From positions 186,001 to 250,000 of the forward strand of contig NZ_CP124862.1 in the NCBI RefSeq assembly GCF_030013905.1: a DNA stretch of 64,000 nt, written 5' to 3'. Under the pieces are notes generated by a model that did not search any database, had not been told where the DNA came from, and saw only the letters and a program-made list of their open reading frames with translations. The stretch comes from Petroclostridium sp. X23. Lineage in GTDB: Bacteria > Bacillota > Clostridia > SK-Y3. Each line of letters begins with the position of its first letter. Position 1 is the stretch's first letter. Below are positions 1 to 8,844 of this stretch, piece by piece. Position numbers and translations under genes: made by a program.

Positions 1-1
1 G

Positions 2-37
2 CAATTAGATTTTATATTTGTACAAGAATGTGAATGA
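2..37 (+). CDS. C-terminal tail of an upstream gene (partial)
   Basis: An open frame enters from the left edge and ends at TGA 35-37, encoding a tail reading QLDFIFVQECE. The stop lies just before the ribosome site of the next gene, so it is probably the first gene of the ftsW-pbp operon. In many Clostridia an FHA-domain gene occupies this position, but twelve codons are too few to identify it. Function is inference from gene order only. Confidence 0.35.
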   Translation, partial: QLDFIFVQECE

Positions 38-48
38 GGGGCATATTT

Positions 49-1323
49 ATGAGAAAAATTTTGAACTATTACCGCCCTGTCAGAATGGTGGTATTAGTGA
101 ATATTATAGCATTTGCACTGTTATTCTTATATAAGGAACCGTATGATCGTAATACCATTTATTGGGGATTGTGCGTAATTGGAATTATTTATCTATCCCA
201 TTTTCTTTTAAGATGGAAAGCTTGTGGAGATGAATATATTTTTTTAATTGTAGCTATGTTGGTAAGTATGGGGAATATTATGATTTATCGCTTAGATAAG
301 CAGTTAGGGATCAAACAGATTATCTGGTTTGCAATAGGTATAATTTTATTCTTTTTAAGTTATTATATGTACCGAAAATTCCGCTTTTGGAGCCGATGGA
401 TGTATCTATACCTTGGTACTTCACTGGTACTGTTTTTACTGACTTTACTTCTGGGAGATAGTATACAGGGGGCAACCAATTGGATTGTAATAAAGGGACA
501 TAGCTTTCAGCCATCCGAGCCGATAAAGATATTATTTATTTTCTTTTTGGCATGCTACTATAAATATCCTGAACAATTAAAATCTTTTCAAATAACATTG
601 GGAGATAGAAATTTTATCATAGGAAGTAAGAGCATATTGGCAGCTACAGCATATACCTATATGCTTTTTTTGGTACTGCAAAGGGAGTGGGGAAGCGCGC
701 TGTTATTTTTTCTTATTTATTTTACGTTGCTCTATGTGTTTGAAGAGAATATTAAAGTGCTTTTAGCAAATGGCATCATAGCTTTATTAGGAAGCGCTTT
801 CGGCTATTTGTTTGTATACCATATTAAGGTAAGGGTGGATATTTGGTTAAATCCTTGGGCAGATATCGCCGGCAAGGGTTTTCAAATCGCCCAATCGTTA
901 TTTGCGATTGGATCAGGGGGATTTTTCGGCAAAGGAATAGGATTGGGAAGTCCTCAGTTTATCCCCGAGGTTCAGACTGATTTTATTTTCTCTGCTATTT
1001 GTGAGGAGATGGGTATTTTCGGAGGCGTAGCTGTGGTGCTCTTATGCTTTATACTAGCTTACCGTGGATTTAAAATTGCGCTGGCTGTAGAAAGCATTTT
1101 TGACAAGGTGGTTGCGCTGGGAATTACAGTGATGTTTGGATTTCAGACGTTTATTATTATCGGAGGGGTAATCAAACTTATTCCGCTGACAGGAATCACT
1201 CTTCCGTTTATAAGCTATGGTGGAAGCTCATTAACCACGAGTTTTATTGCGTTGGGTATTTTACAGGCTGTATCAAAGAAGGTTTATGAGATGGAGGATG
1301 AGACAATTGCACAAGAGCAATAA
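49..1323 (+). CDS. FtsW/RodA/SpoVE family peptidoglycan glycosyltransferase
   Basis: 424-residue SEDS-family integral membrane protein with about ten hydrophobic segments, expected to polymerise lipid II into glycan strands at the cytoplasmic membrane. The C-terminal signature FISYGGSSL is intact, as is a central KGFQIAQSLFAIGSGG segment. The usual QPDxGT motif reads QREWGSA, so this is a divergent member. ATG 49 is preferred over ATG 34 because AGGGGC sits about 8 nt upstream. It overlaps the following penicillin-binding protein gene, giving the standard SEDS/transpeptidase pair. Whether it works in septation, elongation or sporulation cannot be told from sequence. Confidence 0.88.
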   Translation: MRKILNYYRPVRMVVLVNIIAFALLFLYKEPYDRNTIYWGLCVIGIIYLSHFLLRWKACGDEYIFLIVAMLVSMGNIMIYRLDKQLGIKQIIWFAIGIILFFLSYYMYRKFRFWSRWMYLYLGTSLVLFLLTLLLGDSIQGATNWIVIKGHSFQPSEPIKILFIFFLACYYKYPEQLKSFQITLGDRNFIIGSKSILAATAYTYMLFLVLQREWGSALLFFLIYFTLLYVFEENIKVLLANGIIALLGSAFGYLFVYHIKVRVDIWLNPWADIAGKGFQIAQSLFAIGSGGFFGKGIGLGSPQFIPEVQTDFIFSAICEEMGIFGGVAVVLLCFILAYRGFKIALAVESIFDKVVALGITVMFGFQTFIIIGGVIKLIPLTGITLPFISYGGSSLTTSFIALGILQAVSKKVYEMEDETIAQEQ

Positions 1324-2725
1324 AAGAATTATCCATACACTGGTGGTCATGAGCATGCTATTTCTTTCCATCATCGGGTATATGACATATTTTGAAGTTT
1401 TTATGAAGGATAAGATTATAAGCAACAGCTATAACCGACGGCAACTGGAACAAGAGGAAAATGCTATCAGGGGAAGTGTTTTTGACAGAAATGGGACTGT
1501 GCTGGCAGAAAGTCAGGTAGAAGGTGAAAAGCAGCAAAGAATCTATCCTTACAAGAATTTATATAGCCATATCATAGGATATAGCTCCAAAGTTTACGGT
1601 AAGTCCTTAATTGAGGCGAGTTATAATAAATATTTATTAGGGATCAATGAGCTTAATGCAGTCTTTGATATAAAAAATAAATTGACCGGTGGGGCAAAAA
1701 AAGGAAATCATGTACACTTAACGATCGACCATCAGCTCCAAGTAAGAGCAGAGAAATTATTACGAAGTAAAAAAGGAGCGGTTGTAGTAGTCAATCCAAA
1801 GACCGGAGAGATTCTAGCAATGGTAAGCAAGCCGGATTTTAACCCCACGAATGAGAATTTAGAAAAAAAGTGGAGGGAAATGGTGGAGTCAAAAGAGTAT
1901 CCTTTTCTTCCAAGAGCCACACAGGGATTGTACATACCGGGTTCTACCTATAAGATTGTGAACAGCGCGGCTGCGATCGAGCAAGGGCTGGGAGATTTCA
2001 CTATTGAAGATGAAGGAAGTATTGTCATTGACGGAAAAGAAATAAAAAATTCAGGAAGCAAGGCACATGGACTGATAAATATGAAACAGGCGTTGGCGGT
2101 ATCCAGTAATACTTTTTTTTCACAGATTGGTGTGAAGTTAGGAACTGAACATCTAAAAAGTACTGCTTTGAAGGTCGGATTTGGAAAAGACATTCCTTTT
2201 GATATTCCAATGAACCAAAGTATTTTTCCATATAACGATATGAGCGAAACAGATATGGCAGCTGTAGGAATGGGTCAAGGGAAACTTCTGGTAACACCCC
2301 TGCATATGGCTATGATTACATCAAGTGTTGCCAATGAGGGAATAATGATGAAGCCGTTTTTGGTAAGTGAAGTCACGACAGTCGGTGGAAGTGTGATAAG
2401 CAACCATAAGCCCGAAAGACTTTGCCAGACGATGATGCCTGAAACAGCTAATAAGGTAAAAGAGATGATGCGAGAGGTAGTGGAGACCGGAACGGGGAAA
2501 AATGCAGGAATCAAAGGAATTAACGTTGCCGGTAAAACCGGCACAGCTGAGAATGAGCTTACCGGGAAAGAGAAAAATAAAGAACATGCATGGTTTGTAG
2601 GTTTTGCTCCGGTGGAAGACCCTCAGGTAGCGGTGGCCGTCATCATCGAATATGGTGGTTCTACAGGAGGACAAACAGCGGCACCCATTGCCAGAGAGCT
2701 TATGGCAGCATGGCTTGCTAAATAG
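1286..2725 (+). CDS. Penicillin-binding protein, class B transpeptidase (PbpA-like)
   Basis: About 479 residues: short cytoplasmic tail, one N-terminal membrane anchor (TLVVMSMLFLSIIGYM), a small dimerisation region, then the transpeptidase domain. The catalytic motifs are all present: SxxK as GSTYKIV, SxN as SSNTFF and KTG as AGKTGTAE. It crosslinks peptidoglycan outside the membrane, presumably with the SEDS partner whose 3' end it overlaps by about 38 bp, implying translational coupling. The start is uncertain: ATG 1286 and ATG 1298 are both possible, and neither has an ideally spaced ribosome site. Its C-terminus is followed at once by a long palindrome. Confidence 0.9.
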   Translation: MRWRMRQLHKSNKRIIHTLVVMSMLFLSIIGYMTYFEVFMKDKIISNSYNRRQLEQEENAIRGSVFDRNGTVLAESQVEGEKQQRIYPYKNLYSHIIGYSSKVYGKSLIEASYNKYLLGINELNAVFDIKNKLTGGAKKGNHVHLTIDHQLQVRAEKLLRSKKGAVVVVNPKTGEILAMVSKPDFNPTNENLEKKWREMVESKEYPFLPRATQGLYIPGSTYKIVNSAAAIEQGLGDFTIEDEGSIVIDGKEIKNSGSKAHGLINMKQALAVSSNTFFSQIGVKLGTEHLKSTALKVGFGKDIPFDIPMNQSIFPYNDMSETDMAAVGMGQGKLLVTPLHMAMITSSVANEGIMMKPFLVSEVTTVGGSVISNHKPERLCQTMMPETANKVKEMMREVVETGTGKNAGIKGINVAGKTGTAENELTGKEKNKEHAWFVGFAPVEDPQVAVAVIIEYGGSTGGQTAAPIARELMAAWLAK

Positions 2726-2726
2726 C

Positions 2727-2789
2727 AGTGAGGAGTGGATAGTGGGGAGAAAATTTCCTCCCCACTATCCACTCCTCACTCCCCACTAT
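2727..2789. repeat. 23-bp perfect inverted repeat between convergent genes
   Basis: Positions 2727-2749 are exactly complementary to 2758-2780, a 23-bp stem with an 8-nt loop. The block CTCCCCACTAT occurs at 2758-2768 and again at 2779-2789, so the right arm is partly duplicated. It lies between the convergent pbp and motB stop codons and could end transcription from both sides, but no clear T-run follows on the plus strand. The purine-rich, repetitive character suggests a dispersed intergenic palindrome rather than a plain terminator. Confidence 0.75.
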
Positions 2790-2792
2790 TAT

Positions 2793-3518
2793 TTAATCCA
2801 AAATGGTAATTTCAATTCTTCTGTTATTGGCTCTGCCTTCAGGAGTATTATTGGTATCTATTGGTTTATGTTCTCCATAGCCGGTCACAGTGATGCGCTC
2901 ATCAAGTATGCCTTTTTCTTCAATCAAATATTTTGCCACATTAATCGATCTTGCTACCGAAAGTTCCCAGTTTGAGGGGTACTGAGAAGTATGGATAGGA
3001 AGATTATCGGTAAAGCCCTGAATAATAATATCATTGTCAATATCTCTAAGTGTGTTTCCGATTTGGTCCAGTGTTTGGTAGCCTTTAGAAGATATTTCTC
3101 CTTTTCCGCTATTAAACAGCACTCCATCTTTAAAACGGATTAATAATCCTTGTCCGTTGGACACAATATCCACTTGTTCTAATAAATTATTTTCTCGTAA
3201 ATAGGTAATGAAGCTTTCATTGGAGGTTTTCATGTCTTTTTTTATATCGTTCAATCCAAATAACTGAGCAGCTAGTGATTCGGTTTCTTTCTTTAATTCT
3301 TTATTTTCAGAATTGAGCTTATTCACCTTTGTACTTAAATCATTGACTTTTGTTGAAAGGGTCTCTTTTATGTCGCTAAGCATGCTAACTTCATTGGCTG
3401 AAAGAATAAAAAAGATAATAAAGAAACACAGAATGATGGTGATGGTATCGCAATAAGTGATCAACCAACTATTAGGGTATTGGATTTCATACTTGTTTTG
3501 GTTAAGATCGGAACTCAT
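2793..3518 (-). CDS. motB: Flagellar motor stator protein MotB (OmpA-like)
   Basis: 241 residues. One N-terminal transmembrane helix carries the motif SWLITYCDTITIILC, whose aspartate matches the ion-binding Asp of MotB. A coiled-coil linker follows (about residues 45-95), then an OmpA/MotB peptidoglycan-binding domain (about 125-240) with SNWELSVARS and NNRRIEI. It anchors the stator to the wall. It starts 6 nt after the motA stop, with the ribosome site GAAGGGA inside the end of motA. No other flagellar genes are in the window, so a role in an H+/Na+-driven complex other than the flagellum is not excluded. Confidence 0.88.
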   Translation of the reverse strand: MSSDLNQNKYEIQYPNSWLITYCDTITIILCFFIIFFILSANEVSMLSDIKETLSTKVNDLSTKVNKLNSENKELKKETESLAAQLFGLNDIKKDMKTSNESFITYLRENNLLEQVDIVSNGQGLLIRFKDGVLFNSGKGEISSKGYQTLDQIGNTLRDIDNDIIIQGFTDNLPIHTSQYPSNWELSVARSINVAKYLIEEKGILDERITVTGYGEHKPIDTNNTPEGRANNRRIEITILD

Positions 3519-3524
3519 AAAGTT

Positions 3525-4319
3525 TTACATCCCTTCATTTGGAAATTTGCGTGGATACTGCAGCCTCTGTTCTTCTTTCAGCATGACGTTCATCTTATCA
3601 AAGATATCCCGGGAAGTTTCTTCGCGGGCGATTAACACGATCCCTTCCGTGATGATAGTATACCGCAGAATATGACTGTCAGTATATTCTTTTAACCTAC
3701 CCATCAGAGGAATTGCAACAAAATTCGCAATCAAGCTCCCGTAAAGTGTACTGACCAATGCGGCAGCCATATTTCCCATAATAAGACGGGGTTGATCTAT
3801 GTTGGACAGCAGCCCGATGAGTCCTATTAAAGTACCGATTAAACCGAAGGATGGAGCAACCTGCGCCATCATTTTGAGCACATTATAAGGTTTCTGAAAA
3901 TTAGCACGCCTTGTTTCGATATCTTTTGAGAGAATGTCTTGGATGTTGTCAGGTTTTTTATAATCGTTTAGCAGTACCATGGCATCCCGCAAAAATATAT
4001 CTTTCTCCATGTCTATTTCTTGTTTAATAGAGAGGACACCTTCTCGTTTGATTTTGATAGCTAACTTATGGATTTTATAAATAGCATCTTCATAAGCTAT
4101 CTGATGCTGAAAACTTTCCTTGATTATGATGACTGTGTCCATTACAGTAGAAAAAGGAAAGCTTATAATGGCAGCCAAACAGATTCCTGCAAAGATGATT
4201 TCCAAAGCCGCCAAGTTGAATACGGCTTTGATGGGGATGCTTCCTAATATTGCATGGAGCAGCAGAACCGCAAGGATGCCGATAACAATTAATTTAGTAT
4301 TTCTATTGGTAAAATTCAT
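3525..4319 (-). CDS. motA: Flagellar motor stator protein MotA
   Basis: 264-residue MotA/TolQ/ExbB-family protein with four hydrophobic helices: two near the N-terminus (residues about 10-55), then a cytoplasmic stretch, and two in the second half around APSFGLIGTLIGLIGLL and MAAALVSTLYGSLIANF. The second pair carries the conserved proton-channel signature of the family. ATG 4319 is preferred: GGAGG lies 11 nt upstream, while the longer reading would need a TTG start. It forms a two-gene operon with motB on the minus strand. Confidence 0.88.
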   Translation of the reverse strand: MNFTNRNTKLIVIGILAVLLLHAILGSIPIKAVFNLAALEIIFAGICLAAIISFPFSTVMDTVIIIKESFQHQIAYEDAIYKIHKLAIKIKREGVLSIKQEIDMEKDIFLRDAMVLLNDYKKPDNIQDILSKDIETRRANFQKPYNVLKMMAQVAPSFGLIGTLIGLIGLLSNIDQPRLIMGNMAAALVSTLYGSLIANFVAIPLMGRLKEYTDSHILRYTIITEGIVLIAREETSRDIFDKMNVMLKEEQRLQYPRKFPNEGM

Positions 4320-4346
4320 TTGTCGAGTAACCTCCAAGTAAAAATA

Positions 4347-4404
4347 GAAAGCAGATATTTGTTTATTGCTTTTTACATAAGCATAACAAAATATCTGCTT
4401 TTAT
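4347..4404 (-). terminator. Terminator-like hairpin after ABC permease
   Basis: The arms AAAGCAGATATTT (4348-4360) and AAATATCTGCTTT (4388-4401) are complementary, with an extended inner pairing region. It lies downstream of the minus-strand ABC operon and upstream of motA, so it probably ends the ABC operon. Confidence 0.6.
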
Positions 4405-4449
4405 TCAATAATTATTCCGAGAACTTTTCCTATGGTATCGGATGGAACA

Positions 4450-5274
4450 TTATACCTCGACCTTTTTTTCTAAAAGCCATCCGGATGCAAAAAATAAACC
4501 GGTGAAAAATAATAAGTCAAAAAGACTGCTGGCAATATTTATAGGTTCCATGGATAACTCGTGAGGCAACTTGAATAGTAAGAAAGAACCTAAGTTGATG
4601 CTAAAGGGGAATACTTTTTCCAGCAGATGTTCAATCTTAATCATTATAACCGCGGTGGCAATAAAGATTCCAAAAGCTGCAAGACTACCGAATTTTTTGT
4701 TGATAAAAAAGCTTCGGATAATAATGATCGAAAAATATAATGCAACGGTTGTCGTGATCTGCATTAAAATACTAATAAGAATGATCAATGAAGCGACTCC
4801 TAACACTTTTTCATTAAATATTATCCACATTTTACTGAATGTTATATTGGTGCATAGGGTGACGTTTGCAATCTGAGCAGCAGCTACAATACAAACCAAC
4901 GCCAGACTAACAATGAATTCGCAAAATGTTGCCAAAACTTTTGCGCCCACAATCAGGTATCCTTTTTTAGGAAGAGAGAGCAAAAGATAACTTGAAGGAT
5001 CATATAAAGCCCTATACATATTTTGGATGCCCCATAGGGTTATCATGATCGGAATAGTATTTCCGCTGACAGATAAAAACAGCAGTAGAAAGAAGTTTAT
5101 GCGGCTGTTGGTATTGTTGGCTAGGGAATAGGAGGTGCCGGCTGTATTTTCAAAGATACCTCCGTCAAATCGGATTTTAAGCATCACTAATATATTTAGG
5201 AAAAGAAAAACTCCAAATATCCAAAGCAATATTTTGTATCTTGATTTGATTTCGTATTTTATCAGTTTAAGCAT
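4450..5274 (-). CDS. ABC transporter permease, ABC-2 type
   Basis: 274-residue membrane protein with about six hydrophobic segments, including ILLWIFGVFLFLNILVML near the N-terminus and a final FTGLFFASGWLLEKKVEV tail. It pairs with the ATPase encoded just upstream; the coding regions overlap by 8 bp. ATG 5274 is chosen because GGGAGG lies about 9 nt upstream, whereas the longer frame would run far into the ATPase gene. Together with the YtrA-type repressor this is a three-gene operon of a type usually linked to envelope stress or peptide resistance. The substrate is unknown. Confidence 0.8.
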   Translation of the reverse strand: MLKLIKYEIKSRYKILLWIFGVFLFLNILVMLKIRFDGGIFENTAGTSYSLANNTNSRINFFLLLFLSVSGNTIPIMITLWGIQNMYRALYDPSSYLLLSLPKKGYLIVGAKVLATFCEFIVSLALVCIVAAAQIANVTLCTNITFSKMWIIFNEKVLGVASLIILISILMQITTTVALYFSIIIIRSFFINKKFGSLAAFGIFIATAVIMIKIEHLLEKVFPFSINLGSFLLFKLPHELSMEPINIASSLFDLLFFTGLFFASGWLLEKKVEV

Positions 5275-5968
5275 TTTGAAATACCTCCCTATAAAGCGCA
5301 TCAATTGATTTTGAATGTTCATACCTTAAATCCTCTGCATTTCCCGTGAGAACGATACTGCCTGCCGAGATGAAAGCTATTTCGTCAAAAAGTCTTTCGA
5401 TATCATTTACAAGGTGTGTAGAGATCATTAATGAGCTGTCTTCACGGTAGGTATTTAATATAGAATCAATAATTTGTTCTCGTGAGACAGGGTCAACACC
5501 ACCCAGAGGTTCGTCAATGATATAGAGTTTAGCTTTTCTGGACAAAATTAAAGATAGATTTAGCTTCTCCAACATCCCTTTAGAAAGTGATTTTACACTG
5601 CTATTCATGTCTAATTTCATAAATTGGAGCATTTCCATACACTTTTTCAGATCGAAGTCATTGAAAAAATCATGAAAATAGTCAACCGCATCTTTTGTTT
5701 TCATCCAATGATATAGTTGGTTCGTATCAGGTAAAAATGAAACGATTGATTTTGTAAGGAGCCCCGGCGTATGTCCAGCGATCAATAGTTCGCCTGAAGA
5801 CGGGTGCTGCAAGCCGGCAGCGATTTTCATAAAAGTTGTTTTCCCGCTTCCGTTGGGTCCCATAAGACCTAGAATCTTTCCGGTATCTAATTTCAAGTTT
5901 ACGCCATCCAATGCTTTTTTGCCGAAATAACTCTTGGTAACATTTTTGGCTTCTAATAACACAGTCAT
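5267..5968 (-). CDS. ABC transporter ATP-binding protein
   Basis: 233-residue cytoplasmic ATPase. Walker A is GPNGSGKTT, the signature is the variant LSKGM, and Walker B is LYIIDEPLGG, followed by the switch histidine in ISTHL. The length and the short C-terminal extension fit exporter-type ATPases that pair with an ABC-2 permease. Its ATG overlaps the stop codon of the upstream GntR gene by one base (TAATG), so the three genes are translationally coupled. Confidence 0.92.
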   Translation of the reverse strand: MTVLLEAKNVTKSYFGKKALDGVNLKLDTGKILGLMGPNGSGKTTFMKIAAGLQHPSSGELLIAGHTPGLLTKSIVSFLPDTNQLYHWMKTKDAVDYFHDFFNDFDLKKCMEMLQFMKLDMNSSVKSLSKGMLEKLNLSLILSRKAKLYIIDEPLGGVDPVSREQIIDSILNTYREDSSLMISTHLVNDIERLFDEIAFISAGSIVLTGNAEDLRYEHSKSIDALYREVFQNA

Positions 5969-6342
5969 TATAAATTCTCCTTTTCCAAATAATTCTTAAT
6001 AATGTCGATAATCTCATTATTCGAAAATCCAAAGCTTTTTAGGTTGTTTATAAAATCAGTAATCACTTCTTTGCACATCTCTGATTTCAAATTGCTTAAT
6101 ATCTCTGTATTCTCAGTGATAAATGTTCCCATTCCTCTCTGAGTAAAGGTTACATTTTCTCTTTCCAGTTCTTGATATGCCCTTTGAATCGTATTGGGAT
6201 TTACTCTTTTGTTCTCCGCCATTTCTCTTACTGAAGGCAATTTGCTTCCTCCTTTTAAATCTCCAGCAATAATATCTCTTTTGATATCATTCATAATTTG
6301 AAGATATATGGGTGCTTTATCATCAAAATTTTTCAAATGCAT
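5968..6342 (-). CDS. GntR family repressor, YtrA subfamily
   Basis: About 124 residues. An N-terminal winged helix-turn-helix (PIYLQIMNDIKRDI, LPSVREMAENKRVNPNT, then the wing GMGTFI) is followed by only about 50 residues, the short effector tail typical of the YtrA subfamily. These usually repress a linked ABC exporter, matching the next two genes. ATG 6342 or TTG 6336 may be the true start; TTG 6336 has the better spacing to GCGGAGG. Its promoter region contains a perfect long palindrome at 6351-6404, a likely autoregulatory operator. Confidence 0.88.
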   Translation of the reverse strand: MHLKNFDDKAPIYLQIMNDIKRDIIAGDLKGGSKLPSVREMAENKRVNPNTIQRAYQELERENVTFTQRGMGTFITENTEILSNLKSEMCKEVITDFINNLKSFGFSNNEIIDIIKNYLEKENL

Positions 6343-6350
6343 CACCTCCG

Positions 6351-6404
6351 CAGCAACAATGTATTAGTGTACTATTTGTATAGTACACTAATACATTGTT
6401 GCTG
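6351..6404. promoter_or_regulatory. Perfect 24-bp-arm palindromic operator of the YtrA/ABC operon
   Basis: Positions 6351-6374 are the exact reverse complement of 6381-6404 with the 6-nt centre TTTGTA. The inner part GTGTACTA/TAGTACAC resembles the GT...AC palindromes bound by GntR proteins of the YtrA type. It lies immediately upstream of the repressor gene and overlaps its ribosome site region, so it may act both as a DNA operator and as a leader hairpin that hides the start. Confidence 0.8.
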
Positions 6405-6546
6405 TCAAGAGTTTTTTAAAAAGGAAATAGTTAAGCATGATAAGTAAACAAAATAATTATTCTCATCATTTTTGATTTCGGAAAAAACGACAGAATGATA
6501 TAATGGATATAAAACTATAGACAATAAGTGTTGGAGGTTAAAGCAT

Positions 6547-7299
6547 ATGAAGCTTATATCATGGAATGTAAATGGCATTCGTGCATGTATGAAGAAAGGT
6601 TTTATGAGTTTTTTTGAAAGTGAAAATGCAGATATCTTTTGCCTGCAGGAAACAAAAGTGCAGGAAGGTCAAATAGAACTTGATTTGAAAGAATATCATC
6701 AATATTGGAATTATGCCGATAAAAAAGGTTATTCAGGTACAGCGGTATTTACTAAAAAAGAACCTTTAAAAGCGATTTATGGTATTGGAAAAGATGAGCA
6801 TGACCATGAAGGCAGAGTGATTACCTTGGAATTTGAAGGGTTTTTTCTTGTCACGGTCTATACCCCGAACTCTCAAAGGGGACTTGCTCGTATTGAATAC
6901 AGGATGAAGTGGGAAGAGGATTTTTTGAGTTATTTGAAACAATTGGAAAAATCAAAGCCGGTGATTTTTTGTGGGGATTTAAATGTAGCGCATAAAGAAA
7001 TTGACTTGAAAAATCCGGATACCAATAGAAAAAATGCGGGATTTACCGATGAAGAAAGAGGTAAGTTTGATGAATTGGTAAATCAAGGATTTATCGATAC
7101 CTTTAGATATTTTTATCCTGATCAAACAGGTGCATATACATGGTGGTCATATATGTTTAATGCAAGGGCCAATAACGCAGGGTGGCGTATAGATTATTTT
7201 TGTGTTTCACCAAGTTTGAAAGCTGACTTGAAAGATGCCATCATATATCCGGATGTATTGGGATCGGATCACTGTCCTATAGGCTTGGAAGTTTTTTGA
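6547..7299 (+). CDS. xth: Exodeoxyribonuclease III
   Basis: 250 residues, the normal length for the ExoIII/AP-endonuclease family, acting on abasic sites in base-excision repair. All catalytic motifs are seen: SWNVNGIRA at the N-terminus, LQETK with the metal-binding Glu, GDLNVAH, and the C-terminal GSDHCPIGL with the catalytic Asp-His. ATG 6547 follows TTGGAGG. A TATAAT box near 6498 probably belongs to its own promoter; the gene stands alone. Confidence 0.95.
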   Translation: MKLISWNVNGIRACMKKGFMSFFESENADIFCLQETKVQEGQIELDLKEYHQYWNYADKKGYSGTAVFTKKEPLKAIYGIGKDEHDHEGRVITLEFEGFFLVTVYTPNSQRGLARIEYRMKWEEDFLSYLKQLEKSKPVIFCGDLNVAHKEIDLKNPDTNRKNAGFTDEERGKFDELVNQGFIDTFRYFYPDQTGAYTWWSYMFNARANNAGWRIDYFCVSPSLKADLKDAIIYPDVLGSDHCPIGLEVF

Positions 7300-7439
7300 A
7301 AGCATTTGTTGAAAAAAGTCGGATGATGTTGTAGAATACTATTATACATATTAAGTGGCAATGATTGCGGTTTAAAATAATAGTGGGTATTAATGTCGCT
7401 AATAACTATAGTATTTATATCGGTAAGGAGGGGATTGTT

Positions 7440-8447
7440 TTGGCGTTTGGAAAAAGCAATTTAAATGTATCTCGTCTTCTAAATGAATTGAAGAAAGCAA
7501 ATAAAGATATGGGTGATGTTGTGAAAAATATTGAACAAATCACATCGCAAACCAAACTGATATCTTTAAATTCGGCGATTGAGGCCGCAAGAGCGGGAGA
7601 AGCGGGAAGAGGATTTAGTATAGTAGCGAATGAAATTAAGAAATTAGCTGAAAAAAGTACTGAAGCAAATAAGAAAAGTAATGCATTGGTAGCCAATATC
7701 CAAGAGAAGGCCAATGAAGTTATAGCTGTAAGGACAGCAGATGTCGCGTTTGATGTTATAGATAAAATTGATAGAAATCTATTTGAAAGAAATTGTGACG
7801 TTCAAGCGTGGGCTACTTTCGGTTCTATTAAAAAGGCATTGGAAGAGCCCGGTCCGGAAAACTATGAAAGAGCCACTAAATTAATGAAAAATATTTTGGA
7901 TATATACGAGGTTTATCATAACTTATTATTGTTAAATATCCAGGGAGACGTGGTAGCAGCAGCCGGTGACCAGGAGCTGGTTGGAGTAAACCGGGGTGAA
8001 AGTCAGTGGTTCAAAGTCATTAAACAAGAACAAAAGGTTTATGTTACCGATATGTATTACTCTGAAGATTTAGGGAAATACACGATTTCATATGCGTGCC
8101 CCGTGAGAAATGACCACGGTGAAATGATAGGCGTATTTATCACGTTTTTTAACTGGGAATTCATCTATGACATTATCGAAAATGCTAAAATCGGTGAAAA
8201 CGGAAAAATTTATGTCATTAATAAAGAGGGGGTCGTTATAGGTTCAAATAACCACAGCGATATCCTGAAAGAAAACCTTAATCATTTAAAGGCTGTTCAG
8301 GTGGTTACAAAAGGTGAGGAGTACGGTTATACAATAGAAAAAGACAAAAGCGGAAAAATGCATTTATTTGGTTATGCACATACAAAAGGTTATAATGCTT
8401 ATCGAGGTAAGCATTGGTCTGTAATAGTAAGCGAACCAATAGAATAG
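7440..8447 (+). CDS. Soluble chemoreceptor-like protein: signalling tip followed by Cache-type sensor
   Basis: 335 residues without membrane segments. Residues about 20-95 match the conserved tip of methyl-accepting chemotaxis proteins ([20 protein letters not shown], then [16 protein letters not shown]). The rest resembles a Cache/PAS sensor, with [27 protein letters not shown] and a final WSVIVSEP. This reverses the usual sensor-then-signal order and shortens the coiled coil. TTG 7440 is chosen because TAAGGAGGGG sits 6-8 nt upstream. A cytoplasmic sensor for a small molecule is inferred; the ligand is unknown. Confidence 0.8.
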   Translation: MAFGKSNLNVSRLLNELKKANKDMGDVVKNIEQITSQTKLISLNSAIEAARAGEAGRGFSIVANEIKKLAEKSTEANKKSNALVANIQEKANEVIAVRTADVAFDVIDKIDRNLFERNCDVQAWATFGSIKKALEEPGPENYERATKLMKNILDIYEVYHNLLLLNIQGDVVAAAGDQELVGVNRGESQWFKVIKQEQKVYVTDMYYSEDLGKYTISYACPVRNDHGEMIGVFITFFNWEFIYDIIENAKIGENGKIYVINKEGVVIGSNNHSDILKENLNHLKAVQVVTKGEEYGYTIEKDKSGKMHLFGYAHTKGYNAYRGKHWSVIVSEPIE

Positions 8448-8490
8448 CAAAGATTTAACAAGAGAAATGAAAATGTGAATAATAATAATA

Positions 8491-8537
8491 AAGAAGCAGA
8501 AGGCAGACGGATTTGCCTTCTGCTTCTTTAATTATTA
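8491..8537 (+). terminator. Rho-independent terminator
   Basis: Arms AAGAAGCAGAAGGCA (8491-8505) and TGCCTTCTGCTTCTT (8514-8528) are perfectly complementary and are followed by a T-rich run. It ends the chemoreceptor-like gene. A closely similar AAGAAGCAGAAG stem recurs at 17850-17897. Confidence 0.85.
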
Positions 8538-8601
8538 TTTGTAATAAAAAACCAGGATAAAGAATAAATTTGTGTTAAATAAATAATTTTATAAAAATGT
8601 A

Positions 8602-8658
8602 TTGACAAATAGTTATCTAAAATATACAATGTAATATGTAATACAACTTACATATTAC
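8602..8658 (+). promoter_or_regulatory. Promoter with TGTAATACA operator, transketolase operon
   Basis: TTGACA at 8602-8607, a 17-bp spacer and TACAAT at 8625-8630 form a sigma-A type promoter. Six bases after the -10 lies TGTAATACA (8637-8645), a palindrome around a central A. In addition GTAATATGTA (8631-8640) and TACATATTAC (8649-8658) form a wider inverted repeat around it. The position over the start site predicts repression by a FadR-subfamily GntR protein. The leader to the first gene is nearly 200 nt and holds nothing else I recognise. Confidence 0.75.
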
Positions 8659-8844
8659 GAAATACCTTTAAATAGGATCAACCTATCAAAAACAAGATCT
8701 TGGCTTATTCTGCAAAACATTAAAACTAAGGCTCATAGAAAATATCCATATTGGCACTGATGGTGACGAAGGCTTCAAATTTTTATTAACATTTATTAAT
8801 TGTTTAAATGAAATTATATTACTTTATTGAAAGAAGGGATGATT

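Noticed and set aside
3525..4319. ExbB/TolQ instead of MotA
   Set aside because: The immediate neighbour has the MotB TYCDT plug helix and OmpA domain rather than an ExbD/TolR fold, and the protein length fits MotA.
8602..8658. Riboswitch in the long leader of the first transketolase operon
   Set aside because: I looked for known aptamer cores (TPP, c-di-GMP, SAM, glycine) in 8660-8844 and saw none; only the operator palindrome is convincing.
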